From Trabulsiella odontotermitis (GTDB taxonomy: Bacteria; Pseudomonadota; Gammaproteobacteria; Enterobacterales; Enterobacteriaceae), in NCBI RefSeq assembly GCF_001297775.1, contig NZ_LIFX01000009.1:124001-188000 (forward strand): a DNA stretch of 64,000 nucleotides, written 5' to 3'. The notes beneath the pieces were generated by a model. The model did not search any database, was not told the DNA's origin, and saw only the letters and a list, made by a program, of their open reading frames with translations. Both the position numbers and the translations under genes were made by a program. Positions within the stretch are counted from its first letter, which is position 1. Every line of letters begins with the position of its first letter. This document shows, piece after piece, positions 1 to 8,693 of the stretch.

Positions 1-850
1 GGGAGCCGAGGCACACCATTCCGGCGCCCTGCCAGAAGGACCAGGACAACGGCGCATTGAGTAAAAATGAGGCCAGCGCTGAAGAGAGTACCGGAGTGAA
101 ATAGGAGCCGACCGCCAGCAGGCTAACATTGCCGTGGAGAATGCCGATATTCCACGCCGCATAGGCAAATCCCAATGACAATGCGCACATCAGCATTTTT
201 ATTGTCACCGGCCAGCTAAAATGCATCGGCGGCTGATCGGTCAGCAAATAGTGGATCCAGAGACTGAGCCCGGTCAGTAAAACAAAAAAAGTAATGCCGT
301 TTTTTCCCTTCGCATAGCGTGCGGTGACCGTACAGTACGCTGCCCAGATAAACGCGCCGATAAAGGCGAGAATATAACTCAGCGGGCTGGAAATAATATT
401 ACTGATGATGTCATCGATATTCAGCCCCTGTTCACCGCCGAGCACCCAACTGACGCCAAACAGCGCCAGAATCAACCCCGGAATTACCCACAGCGTGGAT
501 TTTTGTCCGTTGAAGAGAATAGCGAAAAGGATTGTCAGACTCGGCCAGAGGTAATTCACCATCCCGACTTCAATCGCCTGCTGGCGCGTGGCGGCATAGC
601 CCAGTGACAGGGCAAGGCATATTTCGTAACTGACAAACAGAAAGCAGCCTGCCAGCAGATAACGCGCGGAGAACTGGCGGATTTTCGGGATACCGACGGT
701 GAAAACCAGTAACAGCCCGCTCAAAGAGTAGATCATCGCCGCACCCGCGACAGGGCCGAGCCCCTCGCTGACACCACGAATTAACCCGACCATGGTGCTC
801 CAGAGAATAATGGCAACCAGGCCAATTAATGTTGCGCGTTGTGTCGTCAT
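1..850 (-). CDS. yddG: YddG, aromatic amino acid exporter (3' end outside window)
   Basis: EamA/DMT-superfamily inner-membrane exporter; E. coli YddG exports aromatic amino acids and some toxic analogues. The reverse strand is open from an ATG at 850 to the window edge, giving about 283 of the roughly 293 residues of the E. coli protein. It begins MTTQRATLIG and is strongly hydrophobic throughout, consistent with ten helices. Recognisable stretches such as YEICLALSLGYAAT and GMVNYLWPSLTILFA match E. coli YddG closely. It is divergent from fdnG, as in E. coli. Only the last few residues and the stop are missing. Confidence 0.93.
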   Translation of the reverse strand, partial: MTTQRATLIGLVAIILWSTMVGLIRGVSEGLGPVAGAAMIYSLSGLLLVFTVGIPKIRQFSARYLLAGCFLFVSYEICLALSLGYAATRQQAIEVGMVNYLWPSLTILFAILFNGQKSTLWVIPGLILALFGVSWVLGGEQGLNIDDIISNIISSPLSYILAFIGAFIWAAYCTVTARYAKGKNGITFFVLLTGLSLWIHYLLTDQPPMHFSWPVTIKMLMCALSLGFAYAAWNIGILHGNVSLLAVGSYFTPVLSSALASFLLNAPLSWSFWQGAGMVCLGS

Positions 851-935
851 CTTTTTTTTCTTAATTCAGCGTCAATCTTAACAGCAGAATTTATAACACT
901 TTTTTGCCGTTTTCGGGATTAAAATTTCCAGAAAT

Positions 936-951
936 TACTCCTTTGGGAGTA
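936..951. promoter_or_regulatory. NarL/NarP 7-2-7 binding site upstream of fdnG
   Basis: TACTCCTTTGGGAGTA is a perfect inverted repeat of the NarL heptamer (TACYYMT) with 2-bp spacing, the arrangement NarL and NarP prefer. Its centre lies about 103 bp upstream of the start site implied by the FNR-like box near 1005, close to the principal NarL site reported for E. coli fdnG. It predicts nitrate induction of the formate dehydrogenase operon. Confidence 0.85.
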
Positions 952-998
952 ACGGGAATCAACAAATCAAACTATTTAGTGGGCATCAGAGATCGTTA

Positions 999-1012
999 TT
1001 GATTTGCCGCAA
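999..1012 (+). promoter_or_regulatory. Candidate FNR box of the fdnG promoter
   Basis: TTGATTTGCCGCAA has a perfect left FNR half-site (TTGAT) and a degenerate right half (CGCAA against ATCAA). A class II FNR promoter centred here would start transcription near 1047, about 30 bp before the fdnG start codon. The -10 region near 1035-1040 is weak, as is common for activator-dependent promoters. The position and the NarL site support the call; the half-site mismatch lowers confidence. Confidence 0.6.
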
Positions 1013-1076
1013 AAAAAACCACACCTGCGCTGTTACTTTTCCCCGTGAAGTCACCCCATCAATAATGAGGAAAACA

Positions 1077-4000
1077 ATGGACGTCAGCCGCAGACAGTTT
1101 TTTAAAATCTGCGCGGGCGGTATGGCCGGGACGACGGTAGCTGCGCTGGGTTTTGCACCCAAAATGGCGCTGGCACAGGCGCGAAATTATAAATTAATGC
1201 GTGCCAAAGAGGTTCGTAATACCTGCACATATTGTTCCGTAGGTTGTGGGCTTTTGATGTATAGCCTTGGCGACGGTGCGAAAAACACCCGAGAATCGAT
1301 TTACCACATCGAAGGAGATTCCGACCATCCCGTCAGCCGGGGGGCGTTGTGCCCGAAAGGGGCCGGGTTGCTGGACTATGTCCACAGCGAGAACCGACTG
1401 CGTTATCCCGAGTATCGTGCGCCAGGCTCTGACAAATGGCAGCGCATTTCGTGGGATGAGGCTTTCAGCCGTATCGCTAAGCTGATGAAAGCGGACCGTG
1501 ATGCCAACTTTATTGAGCAAAACGCGGCTGGCGTGACGGTCAATCGCTGGCTTTCCACCGGCATGCTGTGCGCCTCCGCGGCGAGTAATGAGACCGGTAT
1601 GCTGACGCAGAAATTTGTGCGTTCGCTTGGCATGCTGGCGGTAGACAACCAGGCACGCGTCTGACACGGACCAACGGTAGCAAGTCTTGCTCCAACATTT
1701 GGTCGCGGTGCGATGACCAACCACTGGGTGGATATCAAAAACGCCAACGTGGTGATGGTGATGGGCGGTAACGCCGCTGAAGCGCATCCGGTGGGTTTCC
1801 GCTGGGCGATGGAAGCGAAAAATAACAACGATGCCACGCTCATCGTTGTCGATCCGCGCTTTACCCGTACCGCGTCAGTCGCTGATATCTATGCGCCGAT
1901 TCGTTCTGGTACCGACATTACGTTCCTGTCGGGCGTTCTGTTGTACCTTATCGAAAACAACAAGATTAACGCCGAATACGTTAAACACTACACCAACGCC
2001 GCGCTGCTGGTGCGGGATGACTTTACGTTTGATGACGGGCTGTTCAGCGGCTATGACGCGGAAAAACGTCAGTACGATAAGTCCTCCTGGAGTTACCAGT
2101 TCGACGAAAGCGGCATGGCGAAACGTGACGATTCGCTGACGCATCCGCGCTGTGTATGGCAGTTGCTGAAAAAACATGTTTCCCGCTATACACCGGACGT
2201 GGTGGAAAACATCTGCGGTACGCCAAAAGCGGATTTCCTGCGGGTGTGCGCCGTGCTGGCCTCAACCAGCGCGGCGGATCGCACCACCACGTTCCTGTAT
2301 GCGCTGGGCTGGACGCAGCATACCGTCGGTGCGCAAAACATCCGTACCATGGCGATGATCCAGTTGCTGCTCGGGAATATGGGCATGGCGGGCGGTGGTG
2401 TTAACGCGCTGCGCGGTCACTCCAATATTCAGGGCTTAACGGATCTGGGACTGCTGTCTACCAGTCTGCCGGGCTATCTGACGTTGCCGTCCGAGAAGCA
2501 CACTGATCTGCAAAGCTATCTGGCGGCCAATACGCCAAAAGCGATGCTCGCGGAGCAGGTGAACTACTGGAGCAACTATCCCAAATTCTTCGTCAGCCTG
2601 ATGAAAGCGTTCTACGGCGATGCGGCGCAGCCGGAGAATAACTGGGGTTACGACTGGTTGCCGAAATGGGATCAGGCCTGGGACGTCATCAAGTATTTCA
2701 ACAAGATGGACAAAGGCGAAGTCAATGGCTACATCTGCCAGGGCTTCAATCCGGTCGCCTCGTTCCCGGACAAAAACCGCGTCGTCAGTAGCCTGAGTAA
2801 GCTGAAATACCTGGTGATCATCGATCCACTGGTGACGGAAACCGCTAACTTCTGGCAGAACCACGGCGAGATGAATGACGTCGATACCGCGTCCATTCAG
2901 ACTGAAGTGTTCCGTCTGCCGTCGACCTGCTTTGCAGAAGAAGATGGCTCCATCGCCAACTCCGGCCGCTGGCTGCAGTGGCACTGGAAAGGAGGCGAAG
3001 CGCCAGGGGAAGCGCGTACCGATGGCGAAATTCTGGCCGGGATCTTCCATCGCCTGCGGGATATGTACCGCAACGAAGGTGGAAAAGGGGCGGAGCCGCT
3101 GCTCAACATGCGCTGGGCGTATAAACAGCCGGATCACCCGGAATCAGACGAAGTGGCGAAAGAGAACAACGGCTATGCGCTGGCGGATCTTTACGATGCT
3201 AACGGCGTGCTGGTGGCGAAAAAAGGCCAGTTGCTGAGCAGTTTTGCGCTGTTGCGTGATGATGGCAGCACATCGTCGTCATGCTGGATCTACACCGGCA
3301 GCTGGACCGAGAAAGGCAACCAGATGGCGAACCGCGACAACGCCGATCCGTCCGGTCTTGGTAATACGCTGGGCTGGGCATGGGCGTGGCCACTGAACCG
3401 CCGTGTACTGTACAACCGTGCATCGGCCGATCCGCAGGGTAGACCGTGGGATCCGAAACGGATGTTGATCCAGTGGGATGGGGCGAAGTGGAGCGGGAAT
3501 GACATTCCTGACTTCAGCACCGCCGCACCGGGCAGCGCTACCGGGCCGTTCATCATGCAGCAGGAAGGTCTGGGGCGTTTGTTTGCGCTCGACAAACTGG
3601 CGGAAGGGCCATTCCCCGAGCATTACGAGCCGATGGAAACGCCGCTGGGTACCAACCCGTTGCACCCGAACGTGATCTCCAGTCCGGTCGTACGTTTGTA
3701 CGAAGAAGATGCGCAGCGGATGGGTAAGAAAGAGCAGTTCCCGTACGTCGGCACCACTTATCGTCTGACCGAACATTTCCACACCTGGACGAAACATGCG
3801 CGTCTGAATGCAATTGCTCAGCCGCAGCAGTTTGTCGAAATCAGTGACACGCTGGCGAAGTCCAAAGGCATCGCTAACGGCGACAGCGTTAAGGTCAGCA
3901 ACAAGCGAGGTTTTATTCGTGCAGTTGCGGTGGTTACACGCCGTTTGCAGGCGCTGAACGTTCATGGTCAGCAGGTGGAAACCATCGGTATTCCGCTGCA

Positions 4001-4124
4001 CTGGGGCTTTGAAGGGGTGACGCAGAAAGGTTACCTCGCCAACACCCTGACCCCGAACGTGGGCGATTCCAACTCGCAAACGCCGGAGTACAAAGCGTTT
4101 CTGGTCAACATCGAGAAGGCGTAA
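1077..4124 (+). CDS. fdnG: FdnG, formate dehydrogenase N alpha subunit (selenoprotein)
   Basis: Catalytic subunit of the periplasm-facing, nitrate-inducible formate dehydrogenase; it oxidises formate at a bis-MGD molybdenum centre with selenocysteine as ligand. The gene reads through an in-frame TGA at 1662-1664 (residue 196, context NQARV-U-HGPT), so it spans two ORFs that should be joined, giving 1015 residues as in E. coli. The start at 1077 gives a Tat signal, SRRQFFK at residues 4-10, followed by a hydrophobic stretch ending ALA. Cys50, Cys53, Cys57 and Cys92 bind the FeS-0 [4Fe-4S] cluster. It is followed by fdnH after 12 bp, with AAAGGAG between. The in-frame codons 999-1076 upstream are not expected to be translated. 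Confidence 0.97.
1662..1702 (+). promoter_or_regulatory. Selenocysteine UGA and SECIS hairpin in fdnG
   Basis: The UGA codon is directly followed by a stem-loop typical of SelB-binding bacterial SECIS elements. The apical stem pairs AGCAA (1679-1683) with TTGCT (1687-1691) around a GTC loop. GG (1676-1677) pairs with CC (1692-1693), leaving a bulged U at 1678. The bulged U and the G-U in the loop are the features SelB recognises. The spacing to UGA resembles the fdhF and fdnG elements of E. coli. Confidence 0.9.
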
Positions 4125-4136
4125 AGGAGCGTATTT

Positions 4137-5021
4137 ATGTCAATGGAAACACAGGACATTCTCAAGCGCTCCGCCACCAATCCCATCACGCCCGCGCCGC
4201 GTGCGCGTGATTACAAAGAGGAAGTGGCGAAGCTTATCGATGTCTCCTCCTGCGTAGGCTGTAAAGCCTGCCAGGTGGCCTGCTCTGAGTGGAACGATAT
4301 TCGCGATGAGGTAGGGCACTGCGTCGGCGTGTACGACAATCCCGCCGATCTGAGCGCCAAATCCTGGACGGTGATGCGTTTTAGCGAAACCGAACAGAAC
4401 GGCAAGCTGGAGTGGCTGATCCGCAAAGATGGCTGTATGCATTGTGAGGATCCGGGCTGCCTGAAAGCCTGCCCGTCCGCGGGGGCTATCATTCAGTACG
4501 CTAACGGGATCGTCGATTTCCAGCAGGAAAACTGCATCGGCTGCGGCTACTGCATCGCGGGCTGCCCGTTCAATGTTCCGCGTCTCAATAAAGAGGACAA
4601 CCGCGTCTACAAATGTACGCTCTGTGTCGATCGCGTCAGCGTCGGCCAGGAGCCGGCATGCGTGAAAACCTGTCCGACGGGTGCCATTCACTTTGGCACC
4701 AAAAAAGAGATGCTGGAGGTGGCGCAGGCGCGGGTCGATAAGCTGAAAGCGCGCGGTTATCCGCAGGCGGGGATCTACAACCCGGAAGGCGTTGGCGGTA
4801 CGCACGTCATGTACGTTCTGCATCATGCCGACGAACCTGAGCTGTACCACAACCTGCCAAAAGAACCGAACATTGATACCAGCATCAATTTGTGGAAAGG
4901 GGCGCTGAAACCGCTAGCGGCGGCAGGGTTTATCGCGACCTTCGCCGGGCTGATTTATCACTACATCGGTATTGGTCCTAACAAGGAAGTGGACGACGAC
5001 GAGGAAGGCCATGATGAATAA
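4137..5021 (+). CDS. fdnH: FdnH, formate dehydrogenase N iron-sulfur subunit
   Basis: Electron-transfer beta subunit with four [4Fe-4S] clusters, passing electrons from FdnG to the cytochrome b subunit. It has 294 residues, as in E. coli. Ferredoxin-type motifs are visible in order: [37 protein letters not shown] and CTLCVDR...[10 protein letters not shown] single C-terminal transmembrane helix ([19 protein letters not shown]) anchors it to the periplasmic face. An AAAGGAG ribosome binding site overlaps the fdnG stop. The last codons overlap the start of fdnI, suggesting translational coupling. Confidence 0.97.
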   Translation: MSMETQDILKRSATNPITPAPRARDYKEEVAKLIDVSSCVGCKACQVACSEWNDIRDEVGHCVGVYDNPADLSAKSWTVMRFSETEQNGKLEWLIRKDGCMHCEDPGCLKACPSAGAIIQYANGIVDFQQENCIGCGYCIAGCPFNVPRLNKEDNRVYKCTLCVDRVSVGQEPACVKTCPTGAIHFGTKKEMLEVAQARVDKLKARGYPQAGIYNPEGVGGTHVMYVLHHADEPELYHNLPKEPNIDTSINLWKGALKPLAAAGFIATFAGLIYHYIGIGPNKEVDDDEEGHDE

Positions 5022-5670
5022 ATCGAAAATGATTGTGCGGACAAAATTCATTGACCGCGCCTGTCACTGGACGGTGGTCATCTGCTTCTTTCTGGTTTCG
5101 CTGTCGGGGATTTCGTTTTTCTTTCCGACCCTGCAATGGCTGACGGAAACCTTCGGGACGCCGCAGATGGGGCGCATTCTGCATCCTTTTTTCGGCGTGG
5201 TGATCTTCTTCGCACTGATGTTTATGTTTGTGCGTTTCGTTCGTCACAATATCCCTGACAAAAAGGATATTCCGTGGCTGAAAGGGATAGTCGAAGTCCT
5301 GAAAGGCAACGAGCATAAAGTGGCCGATGTCGGCAAATACAATGCCGGGCAAAAGATGATGTTCTGGTCGATCATGAGCATGATTTTCGTGCTGCTGGTC
5401 ACCGGTATTATTATCTGGCGTCCGTACTTTGCCGACTATTTCCCGATGCAGGTGATTCGCTACAGCCTGCTGCTTCATGCGACCTCGGCCATTATTTTAA
5501 TCCACGCCATTCTGATCCACGTTTATATGGCGTTCTGGGTGAAAGGGTCCATTAAAGGCATGATCGAAGGGAAGGTGAGTCGCCGCTGGGCGAAGAAACA
5601 TCACCCGCGCTGGTATCGCGACGTCGAGAAAATGGAAGCGAAAAAGGAGAGCACAGAAGGGATTAAATAA
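5014..5670 (+). CDS. fdnI: FdnI, formate dehydrogenase N cytochrome b556 subunit
   Basis: Di-haem b gamma subunit that receives electrons from FdnH and reduces menaquinone at the inner membrane. It has 218 residues, four hydrophobic segments and conserved haem-ligand histidines in [13 protein letters not shown] and the LLHAT/ILIH region. The start at 5014 ([12 protein letters not shown]) aligns with E. coli [12 protein letters not shown]; the adjacent in-frame ATG at 5011 is the alternative. The start lies inside the end of fdnH. The operon ends at a hairpin just downstream. Confidence 0.95.
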   Translation: MNKSKMIVRTKFIDRACHWTVVICFFLVSLSGISFFFPTLQWLTETFGTPQMGRILHPFFGVVIFFALMFMFVRFVRHNIPDKKDIPWLKGIVEVLKGNEHKVADVGKYNAGQKMMFWSIMSMIFVLLVTGIIIWRPYFADYFPMQVIRYSLLLHATSAIILIHAILIHVYMAFWVKGSIKGMIEGKVSRRWAKKHHPRWYRDVEKMEAKKESTEGIK

Positions 5671-5685
5671 CACCTGTGCTGATGA

Positions 5686-5719
5686 AATCCCCGCGCTCTT
5701 AACGGAGGCGGGGATTTTT
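5686..5719 (+). terminator. Rho-independent terminator of fdnGHI
   Basis: A 9-bp stem, AATCCCCGC (5686-5694) with GCGGGGATT (5708-5716), has a 13-nt loop and a run of five T at 5715-5719. It lies 15 bp past the fdnI stop. The convergent gene ends at 5725, so the hairpin may serve both strands, although the reverse-strand U tract is poorer. Confidence 0.85.
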
Positions 5720-5724
5720 GCTGT

Positions 5725-6498
5725 TTAGCGAAATATCGCGACAAATTTTTCGACATTCCACTCTTTGACGTCAGATACCTGTCCATCGCCAATCTCAACC
5801 AGTCGCAATTCACCGTCGGTATTCATCACCACGTCAATCGAGTAAAACGGCGTATCCACACAGTGGGCGATGGCGGCAACCTGTTCAGGGACCTGGTCGT
5901 CAGCGGAAAACACATGACCGTTAAGCACAAAATACCGGCGTTCTGTATCGTTGACGAAGTGCTCGAAACGACGCAGGCTGACACCGCCTTCAAGGGTGCC
6001 ACGGTAGTGCGCAATCAGCTTCAGTACCTCGCGGATCTCTTCTGCGTTGTGAGCCACTGATCCGCGGGACGTAGTCAGCGATTTTACGTAATCCTTCACA
6101 AAATAGGCAGGCCACTGCAACTGGCCGGTCAGCGCGTCAAAATCGGCCTCTGGCGTCGTCAGCACAGTTTCCGGGGTGAAGGCTTTGCAGCGATCATACC
6201 AGCCGTTAATGTGATGGTTGCGCAAATACTGCTCTGTCGATTCGAGCATCTTTCCGCCGCGCGCCTCCACGGCACGAGCCAGCTGGCGATATTCAACCTC
6301 ACTGAGCATCCATCCGCGCCAGATAACGGGAACATCAGGTTCAATCGCGCCGGAGAATTTGTACTTACCCACGGCGGCCGCTTCGGAAGCCAACAACAGG
6401 CAGGTTATGCCGCGTTGTTGGGCACAAAAATACTCCTGCGCGAAGGTTTCGTCCGGTCTGGCCTGACTGGAATAATCATCGGGATAAATAATTTGCAT
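5725..6498 (-). CDS. ATP-grasp protein of the R2K type
   Basis: A 257-residue protein resembling the ATP-grasp R2K clade (DUF4343-type) proteins, which are predicted to ligate an amine and a carboxylate but have no assigned substrate. The C-terminal half has the expected acidic metal/ATP motif, LRLVEIGDGQVSD, near residues 233-245, and an upstream WPAYFVKDYVKS segment that looks like the lysine-bearing nucleotide loop. There is no signal peptide or membrane segment. The start is preceded by AAGGAGCAAGGT. It is convergent with fdnI and has no counterpart at this position in E. coli K-12. Such proteins occur in phage-related and housekeeping contexts; nothing here indicates a phage. The family call is fairly safe and the function unknown. 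Confidence 0.75.
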   Translation of the reverse strand: MQIIYPDDYSSQARPDETFAQEYFCAQQRGITCLLLASEAAAVGKYKFSGAIEPDVPVIWRGWMLSEVEYRQLARAVEARGGKMLESTEQYLRNHHINGWYDRCKAFTPETVLTTPEADFDALTGQLQWPAYFVKDYVKSLTTSRGSVAHNAEEIREVLKLIAHYRGTLEGGVSLRRFEHFVNDTERRYFVLNGHVFSADDQVPEQVAAIAHCVDTPFYSIDVVMNTDGELRLVEIGDGQVSDVKEWNVEKFVAIFR

Positions 6499-6657
6499 AC
6501 CTTGCTCCTTAGAATAGTAAGTCCTTTCGCTGACGCTATCACCGTGTCAGTTTGGGTTAAATAAACCCATCCGAAGTGTGGATACAGGATGCGGCTGTTG
6601 CAACAGCGCGTTATCAGGTAACCGATGAGGCTCGCAAAATTCCGATCGTCAGGTAAC
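6499..6657. other. Intergenic region with a 17-bp inverted repeat
   Basis: This gap precedes the ATP-grasp gene on the reverse strand. TGGGTTAAATAAACCCA at 6553-6569 is an inverted repeat with 6-bp arms and a 5-bp centre, about 55 bp upstream of the start codon, where an operator would sit. No other gene was recognised here. Confidence 0.4.
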
Positions 6658-6681
6658 AAAAAGGCGGCGACTCGCGCCGCC
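6658..6681 (-). terminator. Rho-independent terminator of the ABC-F gene
   Basis: Reading the reverse strand just past the ABC-F stop, GGCGGCG (6681-6675) pairs with CGCCGCC (6669-6663) around a 5-nt loop, followed by five U (6662-6658). It is a short, strong canonical terminator. Confidence 0.88.
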
Positions 6682-6689
6682 GCCATGGC

Positions 6690-8393
6690 TTACAGTTTCG
6701 CGTTAAGCCGCGCAATCTCGCGTCGCCATTGCGCTTGCAGCGCGGGTTTTTGATGTTTCGGCTTGCGCGCCAGATCCTCCGCCAGGCGGGTTTCCAGCTC
6801 GATAAGCCGTTCCAGCAGATGCTCTTCCTGCGTCGGTACTACGGCAGGTTCAGGCTTAGCGATGGCGTCGCTCACCGCTGCTGTTGTTCGCAGTTGCTCT
6901 GCTACCGCTTCCAGGTCGTGCCACTCGCTAAGCGTGCCGTTATCAATCAGCCAGAAACGGTTGCAGCTTTCGCTAATCAGTTTCCGGTCATGACTGACCA
7001 GCAGCACGCCACCCGCGTAATCTCGCAAGGTCTCCGCCAGCGCTTCTTTGCCCTCCATATCCAGGTGGTTGGTTGGCTCATCCAGCATCAGCAGGCTGTA
7101 GCGCGCCAGCGACAGGCCGACGAACAGCAGACGCGATCGCTCGCCGCCGCTCAGCGTACTGACATTCTGACCGTGCTGTGCCCAGGGAAAACCGGCACTG
7201 ATCAGCGCTTTCTTGCGTACCTCGGCGGCCGGGGCGAACGGCTCCAGCGCCTCCAGCAGCGTGGCGTTATCCGGCAACTGATGCAGCGTCTGGTCGTAAT
7301 AACCTGGGCTGACGCGGGGATGAAGCTTTATCTGTGCGTTCTGAACGCCCTGATAGTGCTGCCAGATCTGCCTGAGTAGCGTTGATTTTCCGCAACCGTT
7401 GCGACCCATAATAGCCACCCGATCACCGCTTTTCAGGCGGGCGAGCGGGGCGGTGAACAGCGGCGGCACGCCGGGCGCCGGAGAGACGCTCAACGCTTCC
7501 ATTTCCAGCAGACGGTCAGCGCGAAGCGCGTCACCATGCAGTTGCAACTGCCAGTGGCTACCGGCAGTGACCTCCGTCTGGTTCTCCTTCAGCCGTTCAA
7601 TCTGCTTTTCCATCTGTTTGGCTTTCCGTGACAGGTCTTCGTTGTCGTATGTGCGCCCCCATATCGCCAGCCGTTTCGCGCTGGTGGTGATGCGCTCAAT
7701 CTCCTTTTGTTCAGCTTTGAAACGCAGCGCATCGCTCTCATCCTGCGCGGCTCGCGCTTCTCGTGCTGCTGTACATGGCAGGGTAAAGCTGTAGAGCGTG
7801 TTATCGCGCAGGAGTAAAGTTCCATTAGTTACAACATCCAATAACTGGCTATCATGGGAGACCAGTATGAAGCTTCCATGCCAGTTTTTAAGGAAGCTTT
7901 CCAGCCATAACAGGGTCGGAAGATCGAGGTGGTTACTGGGTTCGTCCAGCAACAACAGATCGGGCTGGAGGATTAATGCCCGGGCTAACAACAGCCGGGT
8001 ATGCTGGCCGCCACTGAGCGTGGCCGATTGCAACCGGATATCCGCGTCGCTGAACCCCATTTCTGCCAGCAACGCATCGGCGCGCCAGCCCTGGTTTTCG
8101 CGTTCGCCGGGCGGCAGTTGCGTCAGAACGGCATCACGCATCGTCAGCGGGTAAATTTCAGCGGGAAGGTGCTGCTCAACGCGGGCCAGCAGACAATGAT
8201 TTGCCCGTGAAACGCTGCCCGAGGTGGGTGAGAGAGTACCGTCCAGCACCTTTAACAGCGTGCTTTTGCCGCAGCCATTGTAGCCAATTAAGCCGAGGCG
8301 ATCGCCTTTTTTCAGCGTGAAAGAGATGTCAGAAAACAGCGGACCGAACGCGGTGTCCACGTGGAGAGATTGTACAGTCAGTAATGTGCTCAT
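6690..8393 (-). CDS. ABC-F family ATPase
   Basis: A 567-residue soluble protein with two ABC ATPase domains and no membrane segments, so a ribosome-acting ABC-F protein rather than a transporter. Domain 1 has Walker A GYNGCGKST (37-45), signature LSGGQ (126-130) and Walker B LLLLDEPSNHLD (about 147-157). Domain 2 has GRNGCGKST (about 330-338), LSGGE (414-418) and LLMLDEPTNHLD. A charged linker at about 205-295 (KQMEKQIERLKE) fits the tRNA-interaction linker. The C-terminal 50 residues resemble a basic coiled tail. It does not match E. coli EttA, Uup, YbiT or YheS well enough to name. Factors of this family can rescue stalled or antibiotic-blocked ribosomes. The ribosome binding site is weak (GAGTAAGCA), and a leader ORF and long hairpins lie upstream. 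Confidence 0.9.
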   Translation of the reverse strand: MSTLLTVQSLHVDTAFGPLFSDISFTLKKGDRLGLIGYNGCGKSTLLKVLDGTLSPTSGSVSRANHCLLARVEQHLPAEIYPLTMRDAVLTQLPPGERENQGWRADALLAEMGFSDADIRLQSATLSGGQHTRLLLARALILQPDLLLLDEPSNHLDLPTLLWLESFLKNWHGSFILVSHDSQLLDVVTNGTLLLRDNTLYSFTLPCTAAREARAAQDESDALRFKAEQKEIERITTSAKRLAIWGRTYDNEDLSRKAKQMEKQIERLKENQTEVTAGSHWQLQLHGDALRADRLLEMEALSVSPAPGVPPLFTAPLARLKSGDRVAIMGRNGCGKSTLLRQIWQHYQGVQNAQIKLHPRVSPGYYDQTLHQLPDNATLLEALEPFAPAAEVRKKALISAGFPWAQHGQNVSTLSGGERSRLLFVGLSLARYSLLMLDEPTNHLDMEGKEALAETLRDYAGGVLLVSHDRKLISESCNRFWLIDNGTLSEWHDLEAVAEQLRTTAAVSDAIAKPEPAVVPTQEEHLLERLIELETRLAEDLARKPKHQKPALQAQWRREIARLNAKL

Positions 8394-8400
8394 TGCTTAC

Positions 8401-8535
8401 TCAAGAGTTACAGGTACAGTCGTACCTCGTCATACATCGCTGACGATAACCCGGTAAGCCCGAGGGAAGGGTTTAAGACAGTGTTTCTTCGCTCAAGCCG
8501 AAGTTATCGCAGCACGAAACCGATAACGCTTGAGC
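8401..8535 (-). promoter_or_regulatory. Candidate attenuator upstream of the ABC-F gene
   Basis: In the transcript, segment A (GUUAUCG, from 8527-8521) lies within the last codons of the leader ORF. It pairs with segment B (CGAUAAC, 8509-8503). GCUCAAGC (8535-8528) also pairs with GCUUGAGC (8498-8491), giving about 15 bp with a 4-nt bulge. A second GUUAUCG (segment C, 8450-8444) can pair with B instead, extended by CAGC:GCUG with one bulged U. The two structures are mutually exclusive, and a ribosome at the end of the leader ORF would cover A. CUUGAG just before the ABC-F start could also pair with the upstream CUCAAG. There is no obvious U-tract, so a translational switch or a non-canonical terminator is possible. 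Confidence 0.6.
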
Positions 8536-8587
8536 TGGCACGATCGCCAAATGCACGTGAAACAATAAGATGTTCACAGTACAGCAT
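8504..8587 (-). CDS. Leader peptide ORF of the ABC-F gene, 27 aa
   Basis: A 27-codon ORF beginning MLYCEHLIV and ending SSVIGFVLR before TAA. It has a textbook Shine-Dalgarno, AGGAGG (8599-8594), six bases before the ATG, far stronger than that of the ABC-F gene it precedes by about 110 bp. Its last codons coincide with the 5' arm of the large hairpin. A reverse-strand promoter can be drawn upstream: TGGTCA at 8658-8653 and TACACT at 8635-8630 with a 17-bp spacer. I do not recognise the peptide. The ribosome binding site and hairpin geometry support a regulatory leader. Confidence 0.65.
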   Translation of the reverse strand: MLYCEHLIVSRAFGDRASSSVIGFVLR

Positions 8588-8629
8588 GGGGATCCTCCTT
8601 TTTTATTCAGTAAGTTGACGGGTGAAAGG

Positions 8630-8658
8630 AGTGTAGCGGGGAAAAGCGCGCTTGACCA
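8630..8658 (-). promoter_or_regulatory. Candidate sigma-70 promoter for leader and ABC-F gene
   Basis: On the reverse strand TGGTCA (8658-8653) and TACACT (8635-8630) are separated by 17 bp, each matching consensus at four of six positions. It would start transcription about 35 bp upstream of the leader ORF, between maeA and the leader. Confidence 0.45.
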
Positions 8659-8659
8659 G

Positions 8660-8681
8660 CCCGGCAGACCGCGCTGCCGGG
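8660..8681. other. Stem-loop after maeA
   Basis: CCCGGCAG (8660-8667) pairs with CTGCCGGG (8674-8681) around a 6-nt loop, 13 bp past the maeA stop. Neither strand has a U-tract next to it, so it is better called an mRNA 3'-end stabilising hairpin or a weak terminator. Confidence 0.5.
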
Positions 8682-8693
8682 AGGAAAGGGGGA

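Noticed and set aside
999..1664. Independent 221-aa ORF ending in TGA before a separate 803-aa formate dehydrogenase ORF
   Set aside because: The TGA is the selenocysteine codon of fdnG, followed by a SECIS hairpin; both ORFs are one gene.
8660..8681. Hairpin after maeA as a canonical rho-independent terminator
   Set aside because: The stem is strong, but neither strand has an adjacent U-tract; recorded only as a stem-loop.
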